Assembly: GCF_007859275.1 (NCBI RefSeq)
Contig: NZ_VOHC01000021.1
Location: 372,001-436,000 of the forward strand
Source of the DNA: Planomicrobium sp. CPCC 101079
GTDB lineage: Bacteria > Bacillota > Bacilli > Bacillales_A > Planococcaceae
DNA: 64,000 nucleotides
Direction: 5' to 3'
Below are positions 9,769 to 17,425 of the stretch, in pieces. The position numbers and the translations under genes are program-made. The notes under the pieces are model-generated. The model had not been told where the DNA came from, searched no databases, and saw nothing but the letters and a program-made list of their open reading frames with translations. Position 1 is the stretch's first letter; each line of letters opens with the position of its first letter.

Positions 9769-10404
9769 ATGCGAGAGAATTACAAAACCGTAGGCGAATT
9801 AGCAGAAGCGGAAATTATTATTCAAAAATCACGGTTTATCGGCCATGCCGCAAGAGCGGAAACTGAAACAGAAGCGATTGAATTTATTAACTCCATAAAA
9901 AGCATTCACCGCTCTGCCACCCACAATTGCTCCGCTTACCTGATCGGCGAACATGACTCTATCCAAAAAGCAAATGATGATGGGGAACCAAGTGGAACAG
10001 CGGGCGTCCCAATCTTGGAAGTTTTGAAAAAACAAGGGTTGAAAGATGTAGTGATTGTTATAACCCGCTATTATGGCGGCATTAAATTGGGCGGCGGCGG
10101 TTTGATCCGGGCATACGGAAAAGTGACCACAGAAGCTTTAAATGCTGCCGGCATTGTCGAGCGCAAGCTTCATCACCTGATGAAAATTTCCATCGATTAT
10201 ACTTGGCTTGGCAAGGTAGAAAATGAAATTCGCCAGTCTGAATACCTACTTAAAGAAATCCAATATACAGACGGGGTTGACCTTTATGTTCACATTCCTT
10301 CAGAAAAAGAGCCAATCTTTATCGATTGGATAAACGAAATTACCAATGGACAAGCGGAGGTTCGCTGTTTCGAAAAAGAATTTCTGGAATTTAAATTAAC
10401 ATGA
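9769..10404 (+). CDS. YigZ/YvyE family protein (IMPACT-like)
   Basis: Homologue of B. subtilis YvyE and E. coli YigZ, related to the eukaryotic IMPACT translational regulator; no biochemical role is firmly established in bacteria. The N-terminal UPF0029 domain shows HNCSAY, DDGEPSGTAG and VTRYYGGIKLGGGGLIRAY at about 55-120. The C-terminal 80 residues match the DUF1949 extension. Its start has AGGGGGA at good spacing and the length is normal (211 residues). It is next to degS in B. subtilis as well. Confidence 0.92.
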   Translation: MRENYKTVGELAEAEIIIQKSRFIGHAARAETETEAIEFINSIKSIHRSATHNCSAYLIGEHDSIQKANDDGEPSGTAGVPILEVLKKQGLKDVVIVITRYYGGIKLGGGGLIRAYGKVTTEALNAAGIVERKLHHLMKISIDYTWLGKVENEIRQSEYLLKEIQYTDGVDLYVHIPSEKEPIFIDWINEITNGQAEVRCFEKEFLEFKLT

Positions 10405-10413
10405 GACTTTTCG

Positions 10414-10442
10414 TTTACGCCGTGGGGATTTAGCTGTATAAT
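10414..10442 (+). promoter_or_regulatory. SigA-type promoter of the LCP gene
   Basis: TTTACG and TATAAT separated by 17 nt, 81 nt upstream of the LCP start. Confidence 0.6.
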
Positions 10443-10522
10443 AGATTTTAAAAGTTTAAGGACAAATTGGAAAAATCGAATTGAATACTCGGTTAGCCAT
10501 CCCTAAAAAAGGAGCTTTAACC

Positions 10523-11572
10523 ATGAACCGTAAAAATTATCGAAAGACTAAGTCGAGCAGAAAACGTACGACTATTAAAGTTCTTTTGACATTGGCTATT
10601 TCACTATTGATTTGTGGATCCGCTTATGGAATATACCTTGTAAAAAAAGCAGAAAATGCCGCAAATTTAGCATTTCAACAACTTGAAGACCGAGAAATGT
10701 CTGAACTTCGCGAAGAACAAGTTGAACCACTGCATGATGACATCTCCATTTTATTCATCGGTGTGGATAATAGTGCAAAACGCGGCGCAGCCGCTAGCAA
10801 TACACGTTCAGACGCCTTGGTGCTTGCCACGTTGAACAACGCCGATAAATCCGTAAAGCTTGTCAGCATTCCCCGTGATACGTATACACTCATTCCAGAT
10901 GCAGGTTATGAAGATAAAATTACTCATGCATACGGATTTAACGGGCCTTCTTCTACTATTGAAGCAGTGGAAGAATTATTGGCTGTGCCTGTCGATTATT
11001 ATGTCAATATGAACTTTGATGCCTTCATCGATGTTGTTGATGCACTCGGCGGCATTACAGCTGAAGTTCCATATGACTTGAAAGAACAAGATGAAAACGA
11101 CAAGAAAAATGCGATTGTCCTTGAAAAAGGCGTTCAAAACCTTAACGGCAGTGAAGCTCTTGCACTTGCCAGAACGCGCCATTACGATAATGATATCGAA
11201 CGCGGAAAACGCCAGCAAATGATTTTGCAGGCGATAATGGATAAAGCTTTATCAGCTGGTTCTATCACCAAGTACGACGATGTGATTGAAGCCGTTGGCG
11301 ATAATATGAAAACCAACTTATCATTCCAAGACATGCAGGCATTTTTCGAATATGCTAAAGGCGGCAAGCCGGATGTGGAAACGTTGACTGTCGAGGGGTA
11401 CGATGATATGTCGACCGGCATCTACTACTGGCAGCTTAACGAAGAATCGCTTGTAGAAGTACAGGATATTTTACGCAGCCACTTAGGTTTACAGCCAGAC
11501 ACATCGAGTTTATCCGATAACGGAGATACTGAACTTGCAGAAAATCAGCAAAGCAATGAAACCTCACAGTAA
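10523..11572 (+). CDS. LytR-CpsA-Psr family cell-wall ligase
   Basis: Membrane-anchored enzyme that moves teichoic acid or capsule polymers from undecaprenyl phosphate onto peptidoglycan. A basic N-terminus precedes one membrane segment (about residues 17-36). The extracellular LCP domain has DAL, SIPRDTY, GGI and ALARTRHYDNDIERGKRQQ, the arginine-rich motifs that bind the polyprenyl diphosphate. I start it at 10523, with AAGGAG 8 nt upstream, instead of the ATT-rich longer frame at 10481; 349 residues. The tail is Ser/Asn/Gln rich. It stands opposite tagO, whose product starts wall teichoic acid synthesis, which fits the role. Confidence 0.92.
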   Translation: MNRKNYRKTKSSRKRTTIKVLLTLAISLLICGSAYGIYLVKKAENAANLAFQQLEDREMSELREEQVEPLHDDISILFIGVDNSAKRGAAASNTRSDALVLATLNNADKSVKLVSIPRDTYTLIPDAGYEDKITHAYGFNGPSSTIEAVEELLAVPVDYYVNMNFDAFIDVVDALGGITAEVPYDLKEQDENDKKNAIVLEKGVQNLNGSEALALARTRHYDNDIERGKRQQMILQAIMDKALSAGSITKYDDVIEAVGDNMKTNLSFQDMQAFFEYAKGGKPDVETLTVEGYDDMSTGIYYWQLNEESLVEVQDILRSHLGLQPDTSSLSDNGDTELAENQQSNETSQ

Positions 11573-11590
11573 ACTGTGAGGTTTTTTATT
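11560..11590 (+). terminator. Terminator of the LCP gene
   Basis: A 10-bp stem AACCTCACAG/CTGTGAGGTT overlapping the stop codon, followed by TTTTTTA. Confidence 0.9.
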
Positions 11591-11602
11591 TGGCAATATA
11601 AA

Positions 11603-11636
11603 AACGGATTGGACAAAAGCATTTGTCCAATCCGTT
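11603..11636 (-). terminator. Terminator of tagO
   Basis: A 15-bp perfect stem AACGGATTGGACAAA/TTTGTCCAATCCGTT whose right arm contains the tagO stop codon, followed on the minus strand by T-rich sequence. Confidence 0.88.
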
Positions 11637-12711
11637 ATTTCCCGAACATTTTAACAAAATTAATAAGAGGCCGATAATTCTTTCCTGCTAATCCAACCAC
11701 TTCTACAAACAACTCAATTGCGATCAATATGAGGCTGACCAGCAAAATGCCTCCCCATAATGTCGCTTGTGAAAATAACAACGCAGCAAGCCCAAACAAA
11801 ATGGCTACCCCATAAATGATTAATACCGTCTGGCTATGCGAAAAACCGATATTCAACAAGCAATGATGCAAATGCGATTTGTCAGCTGCTGACAACGGCT
11901 GTTTTTCGCGCAAACGGCGGACAATTGCAAAGAAAGTATCGGAAATCGGAACGCCTAACATGATGATCGGAATAATGAGGGCGACAATCGTGACATTCTT
12001 AAAGCCCATCAAGGCAAAAACAGAAATCATGAATCCTAAGAACAACGCCCCTGTATCCCCCAGAAAAATCTTTGCCGGGTGGAAATTATAAAATAAAAAC
12101 CCAAGCGAACTAGCTGCAAGCAATGCCGCGAGTGTCATGACAAACATATCTCCCATGATAAAGGCCATTACCGATAAGGTCATCAGCGCAATAGAAGATA
12201 CGCCCGTCGCTAAGCCATCAAGCCCATCAATCAAATTAATGGCGTTTGTGATCCCGATAATCCAAATAAGGGTTAACGGAATACTGAAATAACCGAAATC
12301 CAGCTCCCCGCCAAACGGCAAGTTAATGAACGAAATTTCCAAACCGCCGCCAATAACTATGATACTGGCCGCTAAAAACTGTCCCGCCAATTTTGCTTTG
12401 GCTGTTATTTCAAATATATCATCTAAAACACCTGTAATGATAATCAGAAAAGCACCGATCAATATCGCTGAATCAAGAGGGATAAATCCCGCTTCCGCCG
12501 GTCCGAATGCCGGTTCACTGGGGCGCAAGATAAAATACCCGATTAAAAACGATCCAAATATAGCTAAACCGCCTAAACGCGGCATAATTTTTGCATGCAC
12601 TTTTCGAAAATTGGGACGGTCGACTGCTCCTAAACGAAAAGCAAGTCGCTTAACAACCGGAGTCAGAACAATCGAAGCGATGAATGCCACAACCATAGTA
12701 AGGTATAGCAT
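11635..12711 (-). CDS. tagO: Undecaprenyl-phosphate GlcNAc-1-phosphate transferase
   Basis: Transfers GlcNAc-1-phosphate to undecaprenyl phosphate, the first step of wall teichoic acid linkage-unit synthesis. It is a polytopic membrane protein of the MraY/WecA family with 358 residues and about ten hydrophobic segments. Family motifs are visible: RKVHAKIMPRLGG near the N-terminus, the DDIFEI aspartates, NAINLIDGLDGLA, FLGDTGALFLGF, and the cytoplasmic DKSHLHHCLL histidine loop. GGAGGATAA precedes the start. It sits next to the LCP gene and degSU as in B. subtilis. Confidence 0.94.
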   Translation of the reverse strand: MLYLTMVVAFIASIVLTPVVKRLAFRLGAVDRPNFRKVHAKIMPRLGGLAIFGSFLIGYFILRPSEPAFGPAEAGFIPLDSAILIGAFLIIITGVLDDIFEITAKAKLAGQFLAASIIVIGGGLEISFINLPFGGELDFGYFSIPLTLIWIIGITNAINLIDGLDGLATGVSSIALMTLSVMAFIMGDMFVMTLAALLAASSLGFLFYNFHPAKIFLGDTGALFLGFMISVFALMGFKNVTIVALIIPIIMLGVPISDTFFAIVRRLREKQPLSAADKSHLHHCLLNIGFSHSQTVLIIYGVAILFGLAALLFSQATLWGGILLVSLILIAIELFVEVVGLAGKNYRPLINFVKMFGK

Positions 12712-13047
12712 ATTTATCCTCCTTCGAACTCATCAATATACATAAGAATCCATTAGTTGATTATACCACCTCGCAGTATAAAATAAAACCTTATCTATAT
12801 CCATTTTGTTCAATCTTTTGAGTACTTAGACGTGCATTATCGCAGAAGGTTTCGTTAGTTTTACCTCATATTGAAAAAATTTCGGCCTATGCCTAATTTT
12901 ACTGCAAGTGAAAAGTGCACCGTCGCACGCTTAATTTACTGCTTCTTCTAAAAAATCCACCCATCGGTAGCAATACATAAAATTTTAAATTCAGCCAGAT
13001 CAAAATCTGTTATCGGCCGACCGTCATCTAGTATTTTTCTTTCGTTA
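12712..13047. other. Intergenic region without recognised gene
   Basis: About 335 nt upstream of tagO and of the small repeat protein. I see the tagO ribosome site at its left edge and no convincing ORF or stable hairpin. Base composition is AT rich. Confidence 0.5.
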
Positions 13048-13056
13048 TGATATAAT
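13048..13056 (+). promoter_or_regulatory. Extended -10 promoter element
   Basis: TGATATAAT, an extended -10 (TGnTATAAT), 50 nt upstream of the small repeat protein. No good -35 is visible, as is usual for extended -10 promoters. Confidence 0.6.
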
Positions 13057-13105
13057 ATTGTTAGTTAGAATATTATAATTAATTCGACTAGAGGTGCAAA
13101 CCGGA

Positions 13106-13390
13106 ATGAATGGCGATCTGCAATTTTATGCAGTGAAAACCGAATGGTCTCCTTGGGATGAAGCAGCTGTGCTTAAAATGAGGTACGAACTGCGAGCCGA
13201 ATTGGCCAAAACGATCACTTGCGTAGGATTATTAGTCGACTTGTCCATGGATCAACACGCAATAGTGAGAAAAGGTGCTGCGCAAAATTCTCATACACCA
13301 ATTACTACACTCAGAAGATTAGCTGAACAGGATCTTTGCAGCAGTGTTCAAGACGCCGCGAAAACTACTTTAATCGCTCTGACTTCCTAG
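13106..13390 (+). CDS. Small protein with a leucine-rich-variant/HEAT-like repeat
   Basis: Unassigned 94-residue protein. The second half (QHAIVRKGAAQNSHTPITTLRRLAEQ and onward) resembles a leucine-rich-repeat-variant helical unit of the form VR..AA.N..TP...L..LA.D....V...A, which in other proteins stacks into a protein-binding solenoid; here there is one clear unit and a partial second. I prefer ATG 13106 (GAGGTG 9 nt upstream) to an in-frame GTG at 13094. It precedes the stress gene csbD but has its own promoter. Confidence 0.7.
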   Translation: MNGDLQFYAVKTEWSPWDEAAVLKMRYELRAELAKTITCVGLLVDLSMDQHAIVRKGAAQNSHTPITTLRRLAEQDLCSSVQDAAKTTLIALTS

Positions 13391-13417
13391 CTTAATTCCT
13401 ATCAGATAGAGCTCTAG

Positions 13418-13443
13418 GTTTACTAATTCAAAAATTAGGTTAA
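13418..13443 (+). promoter_or_regulatory. Possible SigB-type promoter of the CsbD-like gene
   Basis: GTTTAC (13418-13423) and GGTTAA (13438-13443) with a 14-nt spacer, 40 nt from the start codon. It is a weaker match than the two promoters upstream of the GSP17M genes. Confidence 0.4.
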
Positions 13444-13483
13444 ACAGAAGGTAAGGTATGATAACAAGAAGGAGGAAATTTCA

Positions 13484-13675
13484 ATGAGCGACAATGGAGG
13501 ACTTTCTGACAAACTCAAAAGTGCTGTAAGCAAAGGCAAAGGCGAGATTAAAGACCAAGTGGGCAATGCTACTGGTGACCGCCAAAAGCAAAACGAAGGT
13601 AAAATGGACAAAGCTAAAGGCGAGTTCCAAAAAACCGTTGGCGAATTTAAAGACGCTACTAAACCTAAACATTAA
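13484..13675 (+). CDS. CsbD-like stress protein
   Basis: Small, very hydrophilic 63-residue protein rich in Lys, Gly and Asp, matching the CsbD family (GKGEIKDQVGNATGDRQKQNEGKMDKAKGEFQKT). CsbD proteins are SigB-controlled general stress proteins of unknown mechanism, predicted to form a four-helix or disordered fold. A strong AAGGAGG precedes the start and a terminator follows at once, so it is monocistronic. Neighbouring genes are also general stress genes. Confidence 0.9.
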   Translation: MSDNGGLSDKLKSAVSKGKGEIKDQVGNATGDRQKQNEGKMDKAKGEFQKTVGEFKDATKPKH

Positions 13676-13702
13676 AAAACCGGTCATTTGACCGGTTTTT
13701 AT
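13675..13702 (+). terminator. Terminator of the CsbD-like gene
   Basis: A 12-bp stem AAAAACCGGTCA/TGACCGGTTTTT overlapping the stop codon region, followed by T-rich sequence. Confidence 0.9.
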
Positions 13703-13874
13703 TTTGTCCTTGAGCAGCAAACAGCCCTTCCCACATTATTGCAGAAAATCTATTTCCGCTTCATAAACTTACTTTGAGGTTTCCGCACTCGACATTCCCT
13801 TGTAATAACCAAGTTCTAGTTCCCCATACGTTTGGTTGCAGCGATGAAAAATCCCATCTAAAGAAAGACCATAT

Positions 13875-13900
13875 AAAAACAGCCTCATTTCTGAGGCTGC
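13875..13900 (-). terminator. Terminator of the first GSP17M-like gene
   Basis: An 8-bp stem CAGCCTCA/TGAGGCTG with TTTTTATAT on its 3' side when read on the minus strand. Confidence 0.8.
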
Positions 13901-13906
13901 GGTAAT

Positions 13907-14827
13907 TTAAAACAATCTTGGAGTCGGTGGAGTTCCCGTCTTTTTATTTGCATCTTCATGCAAAGGACGCGCATCTCTAGGATTTTGCTCTTGGCCAAAA
14001 CCATCTCTTCGATCGTTCAACAAATGTTCTTCCTCTGAATCGCGGCCGAACGGCGCCGGTCCCAAATTAGGATCAACACCCGGAGATTGCTCGTCCTGTC
14101 GGCGGTTAACGCCGTCTTCACGATTTAGGTTGTCTTGTCCTTCTGTTGTTTGCAGGCCCGGTTCATGATCCATGATCTTTTCTTCAGGAACTCCTTCATC
14201 TTTAGGGGCTGCCCCTCCTGTAGGGTGAATATTTTCCCCTTTCACACGGGAGTCTTTCATCGTATCGCCGTGCTGTTCTTCTCTTGGCACTTCGCTCGTG
14301 TAGATTTCATCTGAATAACGATTGCTGGATACATTAGAATCCACGTCTTTATCTACTATCTTAGCATCATTATGCCTCAAGTCATCGCGTTCAAGATCTC
14401 TTCCAAGCGGTGCAATAGCTGTATTCCTCCCTACTTCATCGCTTCGAATCACGCGAGTATCTTCAGCATATGTTGCTGAAGTATGGGGTTCTCTTCCTTC
14501 GGTGTGTCGATCCGTATAGAGAAGAATCGCCCCGTTTTCAAGATCCCGCTGATACGCATCCTTCGTCTCACTATCCAAATCAAGTTTTCCTAGTTCCGTG
14601 CGTACCGCATCTTCTCCACTAAACATTGATTTGAACTTGCTGCCCATTGAGTTCGCTTCATGAGTGTGAAGATCACTTTCGTCATCGACCAAGTTGATGA
14701 CAGAAGAATCATTCACAAGAACATGTAAATCACTTTCATGGTATCCGCGTGCTTTTAGATCTTTGATTTTGTTAATCAGTTCTTCTTGGCTATAAAGCAT
14801 TTGAAATTCATAATTTGATTGATTCAT
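13907..14827 (-). CDS. General stress protein 17M-like (YflT family), long form
   Basis: Stress protein of unknown biochemical function. Residues 1-105 form the YflT/GSP17M domain (YSQEELINKIKDLKARGYHESDLHVLVND, then SGEDAVRTELGKLDLD and NGAILLYTD). The remaining 200 residues are polar, low complexity and probably disordered, rich in Asp, Glu, Arg, Gly and Pro; such tails are common in hydrophilin-like stress proteins. It is paralogous to the next gene (15050-15601). A SigB-type promoter lies 35 nt upstream. Confidence 0.85.
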   Translation of the reverse strand: MNQSNYEFQMLYSQEELINKIKDLKARGYHESDLHVLVNDSSVINLVDDESDLHTHEANSMGSKFKSMFSGEDAVRTELGKLDLDSETKDAYQRDLENGAILLYTDRHTEGREPHTSATYAEDTRVIRSDEVGRNTAIAPLGRDLERDDLRHNDAKIVDKDVDSNVSSNRYSDEIYTSEVPREEQHGDTMKDSRVKGENIHPTGGAAPKDEGVPEEKIMDHEPGLQTTEGQDNLNREDGVNRRQDEQSPGVDPNLGPAPFGRDSEEEHLLNDRRDGFGQEQNPRDARPLHEDANKKTGTPPTPRLF

Positions 14828-14862
14828 TTGTTCAGCCTCCTGTAAACTGTCTTAAGGTTTGT

Positions 14863-14889
14863 TTACCCGAACAAACCGAACCCTAAAAC
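14863..14889 (-). promoter_or_regulatory. SigB-type promoter of the long GSP17M-like gene
   Basis: On the minus strand GTTTTA (14884-14889) and GGGTAA (14863-14868) with a 15-nt spacer, matching SigB GTTTAA-N12-15-GGGTAT with one mismatch per box. Confidence 0.7.
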
Positions 14890-15006
14890 ATAGAGTACTA
14901 ATATGCAACTTCATAACTACACAAGCTTCATCAATATTCTAAATAAACCAGTATAATATTCTTTTCAAAATAGCTAAAACCATATACAAGCAGCGCGTAA
15001 TCACAT

Positions 15007-15040
15007 AAAAAGCCCAGTCAAAAATACTGACTGGGCTTTT
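15007..15040 (-). terminator. Terminator of the short GSP17M-like gene
   Basis: A 13-bp stem AAAAGCCCAGTCA/TGACTGGGCTTTT ten nucleotides past the stop codon. Confidence 0.9.
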
Positions 15041-15049
15041 GCTCGTATA

Positions 15050-15601
15050 TTATTTTCTAGCGCCGGGCTTATTGTCAATAGAAGAAAACGTTAGATGTTC
15101 CTGGTCTTTAACAAGTTTCGGGTCTTCTTGAAAACTTTCTCCTCTTTCAAAACGGTCTTCTTGTTCATCGTATTCATTGTCAATTGAATTTACAAATTCA
15201 TTTGTAGAAGGCTCTACGCGATTTCCTTCCCGGTCGCGAAAACCACCTTCCTCCAATACATCCAATGGCCGTTTTCGCTCATTCTCCACGTAAATCAGAA
15301 TACCGCCTTGCGAAACATTTTCAGAGTACCGTTCTGTTTCGGACTCACTTAACCCAAGCGACTTAACTCCATCAAGGGCTTTGGCGCCTCCGGAAAAAAT
15401 CCCTTTAAACGAATCTTTGAACGATCCCGCCTTTTCGCCATCAACACCAGATTCATTTTCAATACGATCGAAATGATTTTGATCTTCTGCCATTACGTGA
15501 ATTCTATTTTCATCATAACCTTGTAGTTTAAGGTCTTCAATTTTTGATAATGCTTCCTGTTCAGAGTAGACCACTGCAACAACTTGTTTATCTTTATCCA
15601 T
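15050..15601 (-). CDS. General stress protein 17M-like (YflT family), short form
   Basis: A 183-residue paralogue of the adjacent gene: the N-terminal 100 residues carry the same layout (VYSEQEALSKIEDLKLQGYDENRIHVMAED, GIFSGGAKALDGVKSLGLSE, GGILIYVEN), followed by a shorter acidic tail. Function unknown; the family is induced by heat, salt and starvation through SigB in B. subtilis. Its own SigB-like promoter has a perfect GTTTAA -35. Start chosen at 15601 with AACCTCC-complement (GGAGGTTT) upstream. Confidence 0.87.
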   Translation of the reverse strand: MDKDKQVVAVVYSEQEALSKIEDLKLQGYDENRIHVMAEDQNHFDRIENESGVDGEKAGSFKDSFKGIFSGGAKALDGVKSLGLSESETERYSENVSQGGILIYVENERKRPLDVLEEGGFRDREGNRVEPSTNEFVNSIDNEYDEQEDRFERGESFQEDPKLVKDQEHLTFSSIDNKPGARK

Positions 15602-15640
15602 ATACGAAACCTCCAGTTAAAAATCGCTATTTTAATTACA

Positions 15641-15667
15641 TTACCCGTAATAGAAGATCCCTTAAAC
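15641..15667 (-). promoter_or_regulatory. SigB-type promoter of the short GSP17M-like gene
   Basis: On the minus strand GTTTAA (15662-15667, perfect) and GGGTAA (15641-15646, one mismatch) with a 15-nt spacer, 40 nt from the start codon. Confidence 0.78.
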
Positions 15668-16110
15668 GTAAGCAGTAACTCCTGTATTTTTCCTTAAAAT
15701 AATTAGTTCATTGGAAATAATAAAAACCTCTTGTTAAATTTACCATTACGTACATATAATATAAAAAAGAGCATTTACGAATGTGAGCGCTATTCTTCTC
15801 CTCGTATGCTTTTACGAAAATCGGATTTCATCGACTATTATAAAATAGGGCCTTCTTGCGGTTATGTTTTTTAAACTAGGTAATTTTTACTTTTTTTATG
15901 TTTTTGAAAATATAACCATATAAAATGCAGTCTATTTTGAAAATTGATGATATTATGAATAAAAGATTTATTAAAAAGCATACTATGAATAACGGGGGCG
16001 AAGAAAATCGTACTCAACAAATCCACTTTTTCTTATTTTGAAGAAAAATCAATAACCCCAGACAGTAACTCTCCTACATGGATGATTGACGTACTGCCCA
16101 TGCAAATGGA
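15668..16110. other. AT-rich leader region upstream of the NprR-like regulator
   Basis: About 440 nt without a convincing gene. It must hold the promoter of the regulator/pheromone operon; several AT-rich -10-like hexamers occur around 15920-15970, and TTGAAA followed by TAAAAG is one candidate, but none is clear. TGTGAGCGCTATTC at 15782-15795 resembles a CcpA site only partly. Confidence 0.4.
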
Positions 16111-16123
16111 AAGGAGAGAATCA

Positions 16124-17413
16124 ATGGAAATCGGATCACGGCTTAAATATCATCGCATTAAAAAGAAAATCAGCTTAGAAGAACTTGCATCCGGAATCAT
16201 TTCTCCAAAGGAGTTAAAAAAGATTGAAGCTGGCATTAAAGCTCCTTCTTTACAGGATTTGCAAGCTCTATGCAAAAAATTAGAAATTTCTTTAGCACCA
16301 AAAGACAACCCTATTGGAAAAGTTCTTGTAAAAAACTTTAAATCATCCTTATTACATCCACAAAATAAAGGTAAAATTATGGAGCAGTATGCCGATATTC
16401 ATGATCATCCATTATTGCATGTAGATGAAGATATAGAATTAGAATATTCCATTCAGCAAATTCGCTATTTTATTATTACTGGTGATTTGGATAGCGCAGA
16501 AGAAAAAATTAAAGAAATGGATCGTTTTAAAGAATTTATGAATCAAGAGCAATTCTATTTGTTTCATAAATACAATGGGAACTATAACTATATTTTGAAT
16601 GATTTTGAACAGGCATTAAAAACCTATTTAATGGCAGAAAAGATTTCGCCCCCTTCTATCTCTACATCTGAATTAGGTGATTTGTATTATTCTATTGGTA
16701 TATCTGCTGCTCAATGCTGGGAGCTTACAGTAGCTTCAAAATACTCAGAGCTTGCTTTAAAGATTTATCAACAAGAATTTATACCAAAAAGAATAGTCGA
16801 ATGTCATTTAAACATTGCTATTAATGAAAGAAGAATGGGCAATTATAAAAAAGCAGAAGAACACTTTAAACATGCCGTTACTATTGGCAATAAGTTAGAT
16901 GTTGATATACTTAAATTTACTACTGAGTATAATTATGGATATCTGTATTTTAACTTTCAAAACTACGAATTAGCTATTCATCATGTGGAAAATGCTATAG
17001 AGTATCTTCCTAAAGAATATACTTCCGATTTATTATTAAGTTATTGTATTCTAATAAAGTGTCATCTTGAACTAAATAACCTAGAAAATGCAAAAGCTTT
17101 ATTAGATAAAGGACATAATATTATTAAGGAAAAGAACTTAAGTTTAGAAACCCCTTCAAACACTGGATTTAAAGAAGTTTATGTTGAATTTATGTGTTTG
17201 TCTTTTTATATCGAAGAGGAAATTGCTAATTTTGAAGAATATGTTGTAGAGAAGTTAGTCCCTCTGTTAAAAGCCAACAATAAGCATTATGAAATAGGTT
17301 TCTATTATGGTTATTTGGGTAATACTTACTTTGAACAAGGAAAATATAAGGAAGCTGCCCTTATGTTCCAACATTCAAAGAAAGCTTATAAAAATTTATT
17401 AATGATTAAATAG
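16124..17413 (+). CDS. XRE-HTH/TPR peptide-responsive regulator, NprR/PlcR-like
   Basis: Predicted RRNPP-type quorum-sensing transcription factor. Residues 1-57 are an XRE HTH (GSRLKYHRIKKKISLEELASG, then ISPKELKKIEAGIKAPSLQDLQALCKKL). The rest is all helical with tetratricopeptide-like repeats, e.g. ALKTYLMAEKI, NYKKAEEHFKHAVTIG, NYELAIHHVENAIEYL and KYKEAALMFQHSKKAY, the fold that binds reimported peptides in NprR, PlcR and Rgg. I start at 16124 (AAGGAG 7 nt upstream), giving 429 residues, close to NprR. The gene is clearly more AT rich than its neighbours, which suggests transfer. It is followed, with overlapping ribosome site, by a repeat-containing secreted peptide. Its target genes are not evident in the window. 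Confidence 0.88.
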   Translation: MEIGSRLKYHRIKKKISLEELASGIISPKELKKIEAGIKAPSLQDLQALCKKLEISLAPKDNPIGKVLVKNFKSSLLHPQNKGKIMEQYADIHDHPLLHVDEDIELEYSIQQIRYFIITGDLDSAEEKIKEMDRFKEFMNQEQFYLFHKYNGNYNYILNDFEQALKTYLMAEKISPPSISTSELGDLYYSIGISAAQCWELTVASKYSELALKIYQQEFIPKRIVECHLNIAINERRMGNYKKAEEHFKHAVTIGNKLDVDILKFTTEYNYGYLYFNFQNYELAIHHVENAIEYLPKEYTSDLLLSYCILIKCHLELNNLENAKALLDKGHNIIKEKNLSLETPSNTGFKEVYVEFMCLSFYIEEEIANFEEYVVEKLVPLLKANNKHYEIGFYYGYLGNTYFEQGKYKEAALMFQHSKKAYKNLLMIK

Positions 17414-17417
17414 GGAG
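17412..17417 (+). promoter_or_regulatory. Ribosome site overlapping regulator stop codon
   Basis: AGGGAG at 17412-17417 shares bases with the TAG stop (17411-17413) of the regulator and lies 8 nt before ATG 17426. This fixes ATG rather than the in-frame GTG at 17417 as the start of the peptide gene and indicates translational coupling. Confidence 0.8.
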
Positions 17418-17425
17418 TGGAAAAA

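Noticed and set aside
15782-15795. CcpA cre site upstream of the regulator (TGTGAGCGCTATTC)
   Set aside because: The last two positions of the consensus mismatch, and there is no matched promoter; chance cannot be excluded.
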